Shown here piece by piece: positions 10,549 to 23,553 of a stretch of DNA of 64,000 nucleotides. Numbering within the stretch: position 1 is the first letter of the stretch; each line of letters starts with the position of its first letter. The stretch covers positions 1,248,521 through 1,312,520 of the forward strand of contig NC_085087.1 in NCBI RefSeq assembly GCF_963422355.1. Direction: 5' to 3'. Position numbers and translations under genes: made by a program. A model generated the notes under the pieces. It was given only the letters and a program-made list of their open reading frames with translations. It ran no database searches and had not been told where the DNA came from. The DNA comes from Corticium candelabrum. Its lineage: Eukaryota > Porifera > Homoscleromorpha > Homosclerophorida > Plakinidae.

Positions 10549-12853
10549 TTATTTAGCTAGTCCGGTAGAAAAGTCAAACAAAGATGCAGTCGTTTTCTTC
10601 TTCTCAAAAACAAACATGCCTTCTTCTATATACCTGCATTTGCTGACAAGAAGTTTGTCATGGAACGTGTCCGTACATGCTAAAGCATTTGCACCTAGCC
10701 AAGCACTGTATTCACGATTCTTTTTGGCAAGAACTTTCACATCTTTGATTGCTTCTATTTTTTGAAGTTTTAGTAGGTCTCCCCAAAACCTCTCTAAGAA
10801 GGTTGGGAAAAGCGTGCTTCCACCACAAAGCAGTACGGATTTGAGTAGCTCGATCTGCCTCGGTATGGCTTGTGACTCTACTGCCCTGAACGTTGCATGA
10901 ACGATTCCATCTTGAGGTTTTTCAAAGAGCTTAGGCTGAAACAGACCTTCTGCGCAGGAGAAAAGCTCGTGGCGAATATAGATGACCTACAAACCAACAC
11001 GCATTGATTAAAGTAAATTGGCTATAATTATAAGTTATAGCAGCTAGAGCGTTGTTTGTATCCCAAAAGGCCGTGCACTGAGTCACCTGACGGGGAAACT
11101 CTTCACAATGTACTTGACTAGGATCACGATCAAATACAAGGTCTACTTCCTGGCAGTAGTCGTTAGATACGTATCCGTGCTCTTCTTTTATTTTTCTTGC
11201 TGCTTCTGCTGTTTCATCGGCTGGCGAAGTAAACTGTGTATAGCCGCTTTTGGCTAAACATGACATAAGGCGGCGAGTTACGTCTCGACCACCAAAAGTT
11301 AGTATTGTCGATTCTGGTAAACGTCGGCCGTTTTCAAAGAGAACAACTGAAGAGAAACAATCTCCGCAGTCGACAACTACACCTGTCGATCGGCCATACC
11401 AACGTAATGAAAGGGCGGCTTCGTCTTCAATATATAATCCCGGCGTATTGAATTCTTCAAACATAATTTCTGCCATTGCTTCACGGTCTTTTGTTGTATT
11501 CAGTTCATTTTCTGTGAGTAATATAGGATGTTCGATTGGGTCAAGCTTCAAACTTCGAATTGTGTTGTCCCACAGCTAGACAAACAATACATTCGAAATT
11601 GTAATTATATGGTAGTGTACATGCAGGACTCACAAGCAAAACATTATTGGCACATTGACCGATGGAGAATGTATATGCTGCATAAGATATACTGTTACAC
11701 ACGCACGCACGCACGCACGCACCGTTAGTTGTTTGAAGGCCCGTAGGCTTCCTAATTCACGAGCAGGAAGGTTTCAAACATCAATAACGGACCTTATAAT
11801 TATTATAACGTTGTTAGTGATTCACGACGTCATAGCATATTCTGTTGGTGACAGTTATGTTGAATGCATCTGCATGAGTGTAGAAATGATCATTTTACCG
11901 TAAATTACGAGTTCCACTGCACGAATCTTTAGTGCTATATCGGAGACACATTTGCACACGATTCTAAACAATATCTGTAGCTCTGTTTGCAATAATGTAT
12001 GCGTATTATCTAAAGCTTTAGTATACGCTAAACTTGCTGTAGTCTGCAAAAAATTACGGTTTCTGTGAGAGTATTTGCACCTATCTGAGGTGTAAACGTA
12101 AGTATATATGCATGCTCATGTCTACTTTTTAGACTCGAGCCTGTCTTTTCACAGCCTCTGCCGCGAGCGGTGATGCGACTGGCTCGAGTCTAGGTATACT
12201 TCTCAGCGTTAGGATATGGTGATTGTAAATATGAATTAATTAGCTAAGTCCCGGAGACGTCTTCCCTAGTAGTTCTCATCATGTAATCCTGTAGCCGCGT
12301 CAGTGCCCTAGCTTTACATTATAGACGGATCTGCACAAGCCTGCAGTTTGTGTACTTTAAAGCATACATTTCTGTAGCAATTAATACGGTCATCTAGACC
12401 AATCTTGCATGCAAAAATGTCTAAGCGCTGCTAAATTAACTCAAATTTTATACGTTAATTATGTATCTACAGAAAATCCGGAAACTTGCGGTTTCGAACG
12501 ATACCAAGATCGTCACTGTCCGTCCTATTGCGCAGAAGTTATTACAGATTTTCAAAGCGCAAAGTCAACGCGAACAGAGAACGACATCCGGAGACAATTC
12601 TTAGAGCAATTAATATACTGTTCATTTATACCTGTTTTTGATACTCAAAGCACTCATCGGATCTTCTTGTGGAGGCTACTGCTAACGTTTCTTTTTTTGG
12701 TTTCTCTTTTGTTGGTGAAGAAGAACTTACTATAATACTTTCTACCTTTCGTTTGAATAGTCGAGGAATCTTGTGGAACCCACTGAGACCAGCTTTCAAG
12801 AAGGCAGTTCCGTTGTCGATAATAATTGTCGGAGGTTGTGTAGAAGCTGCCAT
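10549..12853 (-). CDS. actin-related protein, three exons, about 382 aa
   Basis: Model on the minus strand: exon 1 12853-12632 (74 codons, donor CAG/GTATAA), exon 2 11575-11087 (163 codons, acceptor CTAG, donor CAG/GTGACT), exon 3 10986-10549 (145 codons plus TAA). All junctions are phase 0 and the total is close to actin length (375). Exon 1 begins MAASTQPPTIIIDNGTAF-KAG, the phosphate-1 loop. Exon 2 has EHPILLTE, the YIEDEAALSLRWYGRSTGVVVD region and phosphate-2-like VVDCGDCFSSV, then GGRDVTRRLM. Exon 3 has SVLLCGGSTLFPTFLERF and REYSAWLGANALAC (actin WIGG equivalent). The actin residues around the DNase loop and DW motif are shortened and replaced by a Ser/Lys-rich stretch (SSSSPTKEKPKKE), so nucleotide pocket and filament contacts are probably altered. 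It does not match any named ARP class closely, so no symbol is given. An unrecognised small exon between exons 1 and 2 cannot be excluded. Confidence 0.85.
12130..12192. repeat. short inverted-repeat element (TAGACTCGAGCC ends)
   Basis: TAGACTCGAGCC at 12130-12141 is the exact inverse of GGCTCGAGTCTA at 12181-12192. The ends resemble the TAGACTCGTACCCAG ends of the MITE family at 19.6, 20.8 and 22.7 kb, so this may be an internally deleted copy. It lies in the first intron of the actin-related gene. Confidence 0.6.
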
Positions 12854-14046
12854 GATACACGACGATAGCTATAGACAAATGCCGGTCTGCAAAATGACTC
12901 AATGTAGTGTCTCTAGATACAAACCCCACCCCTTTCTAATTCCTATAATAGAGCACGCGACACCGTGTTTGACAAGGTGAATCTACACGAGGTTGACAAC
13001 AGTAAATTTTGTGTTGTTTCCTTTTTCAATCTGCATGCACCAAATTTAGTAGCGATTACTAAACAAATCTACGTAGACAAAACACATTTTAATGCCTTGC
13101 AATTAATTAGGTTCACAATCTAGAACAGCAGCAACTTGAGTGCTGCCCATCTAAATATAACCTTTACGGCCAGTTGTAACAAGAGATGATATCACGCTTT
13201 CAAGACCTTCGAGCGTACAGTGCAAAATGACTAATAGAAATTTATGTGAAACTGGTTGTGTCTCTATATATTCATCCCATACATACTAGTGTTTCACATT
13301 TACACTCTATGTTTTCGGTCGGCTTGCGCAGCTATTGTTCACTCTTTAAATTACTCCGGTGTCGTCGTCATGAGGACTCTCCAAAACTCTGGAGCTTTGG
13401 ATTTTTCGATAGTACAGTGTACAAGCTACAAGCTAGCTCTATTTTGTTATCAATTTGACACTACTTGACTTCTATGAGCAGCTAGACCGTGCAGAGATAG
13501 GTGAAGAAGGCATCCATTAAGCAATAGACAAACAGGCTGAATCACTTCCAGGCATCACTATGGCTGATTTCTAGTACATAGTGTACTCGGTCTAAATTAA
13601 TTGAGTTTGATATCAACTGGCAGTCTTGACTGCCAACCATATATATGGAAGGCTGGCGACGCCGATAGTTCAACTGCTGTGGTACAACCTCCATAACCAT
13701 GGAAAACTCATTCATGTGTACAGTAACAAAGCTTAGGGTATGCTCCGCAGACTGAAATGCAACTAAATGTTAGCATTGTTAGAAACAAACATCTGCGTTG
13801 TATCTGTTTCTCCGTCCATTTCAATATGTAGAAAAATGATTTAATTAAATACAAATTACACATAGCACTTTCAGCAGCAAATATATCTCATACTAGTTTA
13901 TAACTTTTTGGTACATCAGATTCAACCTAGACAATATATATAGTTGTTGCTTTATTCACTCTGTGCTGTAAGCAATATACATATAAATCACTCTTCTCCT
14001 TCTGTTTCATTTCTCTTCGGAGCTGGAGATGGCCGCAATAAATCAT
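12854..14046. other. intergenic stretch between the actin-related gene and FBXO11
   Basis: Both flanking genes are on the minus strand, so this region should hold the promoter of the actin-related gene (right of 12853) and the 3' UTR of FBXO11 (left of 14047). No coding sequence or repeat boundary is recognised in it. Confidence 0.5.
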
Positions 14047-16301
14047 TTACAATTCTTCTTCATTTCCATCAGAAAGTGATGAATTGGTAATTTCACGCTG
14101 CTCAGATGCTACTGTATTCATTTGACACTGTGAGCTCAGAAGACCAGCTCCACAATCACAATAAAATCTTAACACAAAAAGCAATTTTAAACATCGCAAT
14201 TTCTATTGTGACATGTTCTCGCTAATCATTGCTAGCAGCAAACAGTCTGTGTATATTGACTATAACCAAAATTAAAGTAGCCCAATTCTCTTTGCCAATT
14301 GTCACACATTACAATACTGTTATGTCGAAGAACAAAAAACATAGAGAGATACCCAATGTTTATTGCAACTCTTAGAATTAACCACAAGACAAGAACACAA
14401 ACACAAATCAAACAATAAGGCAACAGAGAAAGCAGTAGAATTGAACACCAGTAACTGACTAGATAACAATTCAGCCTTATATATTTGTCATGATTGATAT
14501 TAATCTATACTACAACAGTCAGTCTATAACATTCACCTACATGTATGACATTCCCCCTCCCTAGCTAATGACCATAATGGGACCAAGGCTGTCTCAGTTT
14601 TCAAAATCTTCTTAAACCATCAAAGCACACGTTTTGTTCTAGTAACTCCACAGATTGGAACATTTCTATTCTTCTGACCAATGATGTTAGCTTCTTTATC
14701 ATTCTTCTTCTTAGCGTATACCTCTACATCAGGCACAATACAACTTGTAGTTGATTTACATGGTGGCAAATCAAACCATTTCGACCTTCTAATGTGACTT
14801 CATACATCTGAAAGGAAAGAATTGTGCAGAGGGATATGTGCAATCGCATCTCATTGCACAATTAAATTTCACACATATCTTTCCTTTGCGCGTGCTCAGT
14901 ACAAAACCAGGAGGTGTTATAACCTTCTCTCTTCTTCAAGGTGCAGTTGAACGATGAATACTAGGTGCTACTTTGACAAAGCACTGTAACGAAATGGCAA
15001 GAATAGAAACCAAAACCATTGCATTGCATAAAGAATGCCAGTAATCTCTCATAAAGAAAGACGAAGAGGACATCAGAAATATTATGGACACTGTGAGAAA
15101 CTGGAACAATCTTTTCATCAACACTACTACTTTATTAGTCAACTTGGTGTCAGTTGCTATGATGGATATCATCTAACCGCACACGACAAAGGACAAGTTG
15201 CAATGGAGCAGTTCGCTGTTGAGCGGTTGAGTAACAAACGATCTGTAAATTACTTTACTCCTTTACCGCAATTGAAACTGAAAATGTTCAGAAATGTGAT
15301 AGCCAAAAAGACTGTCTGGGCACCAAGTCAGAGACTGTGCCTTGTTTGCCCGGCTGTCTTGAACAGAATTGCTCAATAAACATGAGAGACATTTGTCTCA
15401 TTATTTGAGTCCTCTGCCATTGCCACTGGCAACACCAGATGCTCTCCCCGTAAAGACTAACACAGGAAAGCTACTGAATTTGATGGATGGAAGGTCAATC
15501 ATCTGAAAAATAGCTGTCACCCGGTGCTACGAGGATTTACGATGGAATGGCTCTTCTTTTGCACACCATGAAAGCAACTTCGATGCCTGCAACCTTTTCA
15601 GAGCTAGCTGACTGCATCTTTTCCATCATACATGCACAATTTAAGTACTGTGATCACCTGGCTCTTGAGCCAACCTCCTTATTGATTGCTATCCAGAAGT
15701 ATACATAAGGAACACAGAACGAGAAAGACAATCTGGAAGAGACAGTATCATTCGCATAAAGATTGCCAGTGGTGAACAGAAATGTCCAAAGCAATGGACA
15801 AAATTTCTTGCAGTTGGTGAGAACAAGGCTGAACTGGTTCATTTTCTCACTAAGGAATGGGCTAAGTCAAGATTTCCTCAGTTTTTTTTAAATCACAAAT
15901 TTTACGCTTGTGATGGTGATCACTGTTTTTGATTGTCAACAGAAAGCCATTTCCTTTCTAGAACACCTGTGGTGTACCAGTAACTGTCTTCCTAGTTGGA
16001 ATGCAGACATTTAATTTCGCAGTAATTTAACATCACAGAAATAACTGGTTATACGGTACATGAATGTCTAAGTATATTAAAATAATAAATAAATTAAGTG
16101 CACTCAAGTAATAGTATATATCTACTTCCTACAATAATACCTAATATAAGCAACTTCATACTACAGCTACATAATGCTTCACGATCATGATTATTCACAT
16201 ACCGATCATGCCTGACAAACTCTGTGTTGTGACCTTCATGGCAATTACGAATACAGCTGTAACAGATAGCGTTGTTCTCACCAGTAAGACATGTCAGACA
16301 A
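14047..16301 (-). CDS. FBXO11: FBXO11 UBR-box exons 18 and 19
   Basis: Exon 16301-16203 encodes [20 protein letters not shown] then [13 protein letters not shown]; exon 14167-14047 begins [14 protein letters not shown] and ends with an acidic tail (SDGNEEEL) and TAA at 14049-14047. Together they make the Cys/His pattern of a UBR zinc finger, as at the FBXO11 C-terminus. The 2-kb intron between them contains a decayed repeat ORF on the opposite strand. The tail is shorter than in vertebrates. Confidence 0.92.
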
Positions 16302-19300
16302 CTAAGCAAACATAACAAACAATTGGTAATTGAATAATTGACAAGTAATGTAGTCTCAAGTGAACACACTGATGTCACATGCCATTGGCCATGTTTTGCA
16401 CATATTTCAACTGTTTGCAGAGTGGAATATAAGGCAAAATTTTTGGTCGGAAATCTCGTGCTCTAACAGAAGAGGTTGATCTTACATTTAAAATTTTAGG
16501 CATTCATTCATATTTTTATTTCACAATCCTTTCTTGTGGCGTTATGCCCTCCATGATGGGCAAGTGGGGTCTTTACCTCCATATAGGAGCCCACCAACCC
16601 GGCAGGTAAGCCCAGCAGGGTACATGTGTCGTTATGCCCCTCCATTATGGGAAAGTGGGGTCTTTACCCCCTTTGAGCGCCCATCAACCCAGCAGGTGAG
16701 CCCAGCAGGGTACATGTTTCTGTGTAGTCGACACTGGATCAATGATTATTAACATCACCATCTAGTTCAATTTCTTTATTTGTGGCTTGGTATTCACAAC
16801 TGTATTTATTTGCTATCAAAATATAAACTGTTACAGTATTACAGTATTGTCGTTTACGCACTCACTCATCTGGGGATCATCAACTCTGTAATTAGATTTT
16901 GCCTGCTGCTTGAGTCAGTTGTCTAGACGTTTGGGTCACTCATTGATTCCCTACCATCATTGCAATAACTATACGCCTTGACCAATCAAGTATGTATGCC
17001 CGATCAAAGCAAATTTGTGGTCGGTCATAACACCAGTTGGTCAGTCAATGACAGATTACTGACCGTTATATTCCACTATAGTTTGTTTGTTGCCCAAACG
17101 GTTCTTGTTAATACTTATCTCCAAACACAAACTTCCCTCATCATTACGTTCTCCTTATATTGTCTATAAATTACTGATCAACTACAGTCTGCCTATCTGT
17201 CTGTTTGTTGTCTGTCTTCCCCTTTCTGTTTATCATCAAAGTGATAACACAATAGTGTGATAAAAAACATTACTATATACAAGTAGCTATGACATGACAC
17301 ATACACACACAAACTGTTATTTCATTTGTATCATTTTCTTTCTGGAGCCATGCAATGATTCTTAATCTTACTTCTTAAATTAATGCCTGGTACGCACACA
17401 AACTTTACATCAAATCTCCAATATGACGCTATAAACTGATTAAAGCAAATCTATAAGTTAGCCACCATGTAGTAAAATAGAAACTTACATCACTAAGAGC
17501 TGGTCTGTGTGTAGCAACAACTGTCATGAAACTACAACAAGTCAGTAATAGTTTACCTGTCCCGTACAGAAAACAATGATTCACTTAACATGCTAAGGCA
17601 AATGTCTTGCAAGATAAAAGTCGCAAACGTTAGTACCGTAAATAAGTGCTTTCACTTTAGTTTGGTTTTAAGTACCGGTAATAGTCATGCATTGGAAAAG
17701 ATCTATCTCCAGAAACGCTGAACAAACAAAGACCAGCAGCTAATGTCTTCTCCAGCAAGTTGTGGTTGTCAAAGACCTTGTTGTCTACAAGAAATAACAA
17801 ATAGTTGTCTCTTACAACTCAACACCACCACTTGTGATCTAAAATACCTCTTAACTGAGGATGAACTCCCGTTGCAAGAGCAATACCATCATATTGATTA
17901 TCAAATACTGTATTATTTTCAATAACACCTCCTACACATATATTACAACAACAAGATGCAGTTCACAAATTCAAACATGCAACTTGATGTCACCATACCA
18001 GCCTCATTAATAACTTCAACACCAAATGTGCCACAAGAGTAGATGCGATTGCCTTTTATGATTGGCTTGCTGCCAGAATTAATCAAAACACCTACAAAAA
18101 GGAAGACTTCAGCAATATTCAGTGTGGAACAACTGGCTCATTATAAAGATACAGTATAATTCATTGCAAATTTGAACTTTGATTTAGAGCAGGGAGTAAT
18201 AAAATTGCTCAGTCAGTGCATGATAATGTAGATAGACCACTAGCTGACAAATGTTGTAATGTATATAATCTTTAACACATGACAGTATGTTACCTATCGT
18301 AGCATTGCAGAATATGTCATTGTCTTCAATAAGGCCTTGTCCACTCTCAAATACACACAGTCCACACTCGTAGCCATGATGGATCTTGTTTCTTCTCAAA
18401 GTCGGGGCACTTTCCTTCTTGATCCAAACACCAGCAAGAGCATTTTCAAAAACCTCATTGTCTTCAATAAGACCTTGACCTGTTAGACAAACATCATTGT
18501 AAGACCAGTAACTAAGAGCACAGCTAATTAATCAAACCTTCGTTGTAGATGAGAATGCCGCCATTGCTACCACCCCAAATTTTGTTATTTTTAACATGAG
18601 GATTACTTTGACTTCTAAAAAATGACAAAAACAAGACACATATACCATCACCGCACACAAATTACATTGAATGTCCCATGATGCAGCACCAAGTCTCCTA
18701 CTTGGCATGCTCTCTTACAACGATGTACAGCACAATTTGACAATGCATACAATTTGAAGCACTTACAACAAAAACTGTACAGTACATTGTAAACATACAA
18801 AATCCACTTCATGTATAAAGTGGAAATTTGGTGAAAAGACAGCTAGTTTCTTTCTAGTCAAAGTAATTTCTTTTTGACTAGGGATGACAGCGCTAAAACG
18901 AAGACAACAAATGTCTTGAAACAAGAAATGTTTTGAAACAGCAAAAAAGTTTGTCACTGACTTCTTTGACAATGCTAAACATAATTAGATGTTGCCATTA
19001 GTGGCACCCTTCAACTAATTGCACCATGTCTACACAACTGGTCTAACTAAATAGATCGCTAAGAAGTCCTAATGAGATGCTAAAGTACTATTACTAACTT
19101 TATTCTATTAATTAAATTTGCATCTAATGATCTGTAATCGCCTAGTCACGATCTTTCAAATAGTGTAAATTTTACCCGTCTACGCTCTCGTGTTCCCAAG
19201 ATCCGGTTTTCCCCCACGGTTCAAGAAATTTGTGGCAAATTTGTCACTATCATCACCCATAATATGCTGTCAATAGTACAAAGTGTTAAAACAGTAGTAA

Positions 19301-22300
19301 AATAAACAAAAAGTGGCACTAATACATACTTATTGTTCTCCAATCTATTTAAAGATCACATTAAGAAATGCTTTCCTGAAGTTTAGCTTGTTCAGTAATG
19401 CATGTGCCAAGCCTTATGTGTATATACTACAAGAAAATAGAGTGTGTTTCTTTACCAAACCAACAATTCTACTTGATTGACAAACAACAGAGACAAACGA
19501 GTGAGACTATATACAAAGAGGTTTGCACAGCACCTATTGCCTGAATGTTTGGAGTACCAAGAAACTATAGCAAACTAGACTCGTGCCCAGTCCTCCTCTG
19601 CGCTAGGTTGCTACAGCATGTGCAATAGCTGTCACGTGCGTGTGTATAGGTCCATTTTGGTTCCATGAGTGTGGTCCGCCTAAGCGCGAAGGAGGACAGG
19701 TAACATATATCATCACGTGACAAACATGTTTGTAACGTGACTGAAGTGGTGTGACATGATTGATAGATACTACTGCTACTTATCATAATAGTTTCTGTAA
19801 GAGGGCATTAGTAATGCAGAATCACACAATTAGGAAGGTTAAGTACATAGCAACTAAAACACCACTAAAACATCAGGTACCGATTACTCGGTGATGTCAT
19901 CAAGGTCCATGAGAGTTCAACTAAAGAAAGACTTTTGAGAAGATTGGTCTCAGTCACAAATGTGCATTCATGTGTGCTCACGCCGTAATGAGCCACATAC
20001 ATGAAGATAAATCCTTTCTTTTTCAAAAGGATGCGACAGGTCCTGATCCCTACATCTGCTGAAGCACAGTGCTCAGACGTCCTTGTTATTTGCGTCTAGC
20101 AGATTTCATTGAACCACTCTCAAGCTGCTATCAGTCACGTCGAGGTAGCTCGAGGTTTTCCGGAAGCTCTCCACAGGATTGAACATGCCATCAGAACTTA
20201 CGTCTAGTACATACAGTACAGTCTCTGCTGGAGTTCTTGCAAACTCTACTGACGCTCCAGACTTGTAAAATCACCCGTCGCCTTCTGCCGGTAGTGAGGT
20301 ACATATACACATTAGCTTTTAGTTTGAACAAGAGGTTTGGGCGTGCAGAGTGCAGCGTGCCTGTCTTTGACCTCTAAAAGTCACAAGCAAAAATCAACAC
20401 GATTCAAATCTTTCCGTTCAAGAAAGTGGAACATCATCACCTCCAGCAAAACAGCTGTCTTAAGAGTTCACACGAAGACGTCAACGAATTGGTAGTTGTC
20501 CGAGATGGAAGATTTACGGCAGTCAGACTGCTGTTCTATTGATCGAGGGAATGTTTCATAGAATATTTACACTGCTTCTTAGATTTCCGCTTTGTAGAAC
20601 AAAATTTACGCTTTGCAGAACAAAATTTACGCTTTGTAGAACAAAATTTACGCTTTGTAGAAAAAGTTTTTAGGCTCTGGGGTAATCTACCACCACCTGT
20701 GTCATTTAGCAGAGTCTTCGTAAACTATTAGAAATCCCAGCTGAGACCAGTGAACCGGGCTAAATAACTTGACTAGACTCAAAACGTGTCACGTGATGAG
20801 ATATGGTACGTACTAGTCCTCCTTTGTGCTTAAGTCAAACAGACAAGTGACACCACAGAGACCTATACACATGTGACAGCTAGTGCACGTTGTGTAGCAG
20901 CCTAGCACGATGGGGAACTGGGAACGAGTCTAATAGCAAACAGGATGTCACAAAACACAAAGGATGTCACAAAACAAGCAAGATTTCCAACTGCATACTA
21001 GAATAAAAAACGTTTCTCTGAAAAAGAAATAGATGTAGGGATTGCATAAAAGTAATAGAAACAAGATTTAGATAATACGAAACAAAGCCAGACATCATTA
21101 ATGAACCCTTCCAACTCACTAAAGATAAAATGTAGAGAATGTGTTGAAAGTATTCAATAATGACGTCTTGGTTCATATTATCTAATCATGTTTCTATTAC
21201 TTTTTATACAATTCCTACATCTATTTCTTTCTTCAGAGAAAAGTTTTGTATTCTAGTTTGGTAGGTTTTAGGAGTGCGAAGGCACAACCTACTCCAGTGG
21301 TTGTGCCTTCGCACTCCCCTGGAGTAGGTTGAACAAAGATTCTATAGCCTAATAAAAATACACATTTCCTACATCATACTTGGTATACCTGTATAGTCAC
21401 ATATCTCGAGCATGTGGAGTTTTAGGTTTACAGTGCAAAATATGCAAAGAGCTATGCAGTGCTTGTGTATAGGTTTGAATCAGACGTTACATTTAGTTGT
21501 AATTCCACTAGTAAATAAAGCTGTGTTCTACTCGCTTCAGAGCTACGAGCATATATGTGCATGTAGATTTGTGTGTGTGCACGTGCGTTGCGGCTAGCAG
21601 CTGACTTGGCCGTTACAGTCCATGTGGTTCAAGTAACCAAGGTGTGACTGCTATTTCCCCCTTGGTTTTGCAAGCTAAGGCGGTGGCATTTATGCACAAG
21701 AGAGAATAACAGAAAAGTTCAGTTACAAACCAAAAGTATGTCAAAACATCAAAAAACACTTCCACGTTGATATGCTGAAGTTACACAATTTGAGGCGTTT
21801 GGAAACATTTCATAATCGTTGCATCAGATCTATTGTGAGAGTCACAAGACACCAGCAGTGGCAGGAGAGGATTTCGTCACATCAGCTAGCAGAAGATTTG
21901 AGCATGAAAGAAAAAAATGTCAGACATGCTGGCAAAACATCATCTTCGTTGGCTTGGTCATGTAGCATGTATGAATGACAGTTAGAGCCCAAAACAGGTA
22001 CTCTTTGGTGAGTTACATTCAAAGAGACCCTGTCACAATGCCAAGAGAAGATGGCGAGATGTAGTTCTATCAGATCTCAAGCACTGGGAAATTTTGGAGA
22101 AAGACTGGTATAAGTTATCACAGAACAGGAATACATGGAAGAAGTGTATTGATAAGGAAGCAACAAGAGTGTTGGCAACTGGAAACATACATATATCGAC
22201 TATGACAGACTGCTTGTTTCAATGTCAATGTGGAAGATGTTTTCGGAGAAGAGGAGATCAAACAAGACATTCTCAATTTTGTGGTGTTAGTTATTCCTAA

Positions 22301-22443
22301 TCAGCAAAGTACAAACTACCTTTTTTATTTCTGTTATTTGTCCGTAAAGGACACTGTTATCATTGAAAGATGGCCAGCTCAAGGTTCAAGGTTCAAGGAG
22401 TGCATGCGTGCGTGTGTGCATGTGTGTGTGTGTGTGTGTGTGT

Positions 22444-22532
<89 letters not shown>

Positions 22533-23464
22533 TGTGTGTGTACTGCAAAAGATTTCGATCTCATGTAAAAGGTCATTGAGGTTGGAGAAGGAATGTATGC
22601 AGATGATTTAGCTGTTAGTGCAACATCTCCTGGTTGTCTAAAACAATTTCTAGATGCATGCTTACATGATTTTAAAGTTTGTGTCCAGTGGGGTATGCGT
22701 AGACTCGTACCCAGTCTCCTCCTCGCGTGTGCTCCATGTGTTTAGCATGTGCTATTTGTTCCGCTAGAAACACGTAAAGCTCAGGCAAAGAGGAGGACTG
22801 GGTATGAGTCTAGGGTATGAGTATTAGCGTTTACACAACTAATGTTCTTGCTGTGGGCAACAAGCAAGCTCACTTTTCCATTGATGGCCATCACTTACAG
22901 AATGTTGAGAGTGTTGTTATGTGGATAGTGTCGATCACAACTCTAGATCAGGACGATGTTGAGAGGAAATTGAAAATATAATTGTTAAAGCCAGTATAAC
23001 ATTCAATTATGGCAGAAATGAGTCTTTCCAATAAAATTTTCTGAAGGATTTCTAAACTTGCCAGATTTGTTGTATGGCTGTGAGCTAGACTGAACAGATT
23101 TCTGAACTTCACATGTATTAGGACGATTCTTGGAGTGTCTAAATAGCATAAAATAACCAACAACAAAAATCTGGCCACAGCAAAAGAAGATCCCATAAAA
23201 TTGAAAATTCAAAGACAATGACTTCAGTCATTGGGACACATAAGAATGCCAAGCAACCGTCCCCAAAAACAGATTCTACGCAGCAAACTCAATCATAAAG
23301 GTCCAGCTCACAGTACTCGACAACACTGAGTTGATGTAGTTCAGAAAGACTTAAAAATCATTCTACTTCAGAAGATCCACACAGTCGCCCAGCTTGGCAA
23401 TCTATTCTGCAAGGCCTAAACTCATAGTGGGTATGGCTGAAATTCAGGTTCAGATGTGTGTGTG

Positions 23465-23553
<89 letters not shown>

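Noticed and set aside
22230..22611. Cys-Val repeat open frames
   Set aside because: Product of the (TG)n microsatellite, as are those at 23.4 and 43.1 kb.
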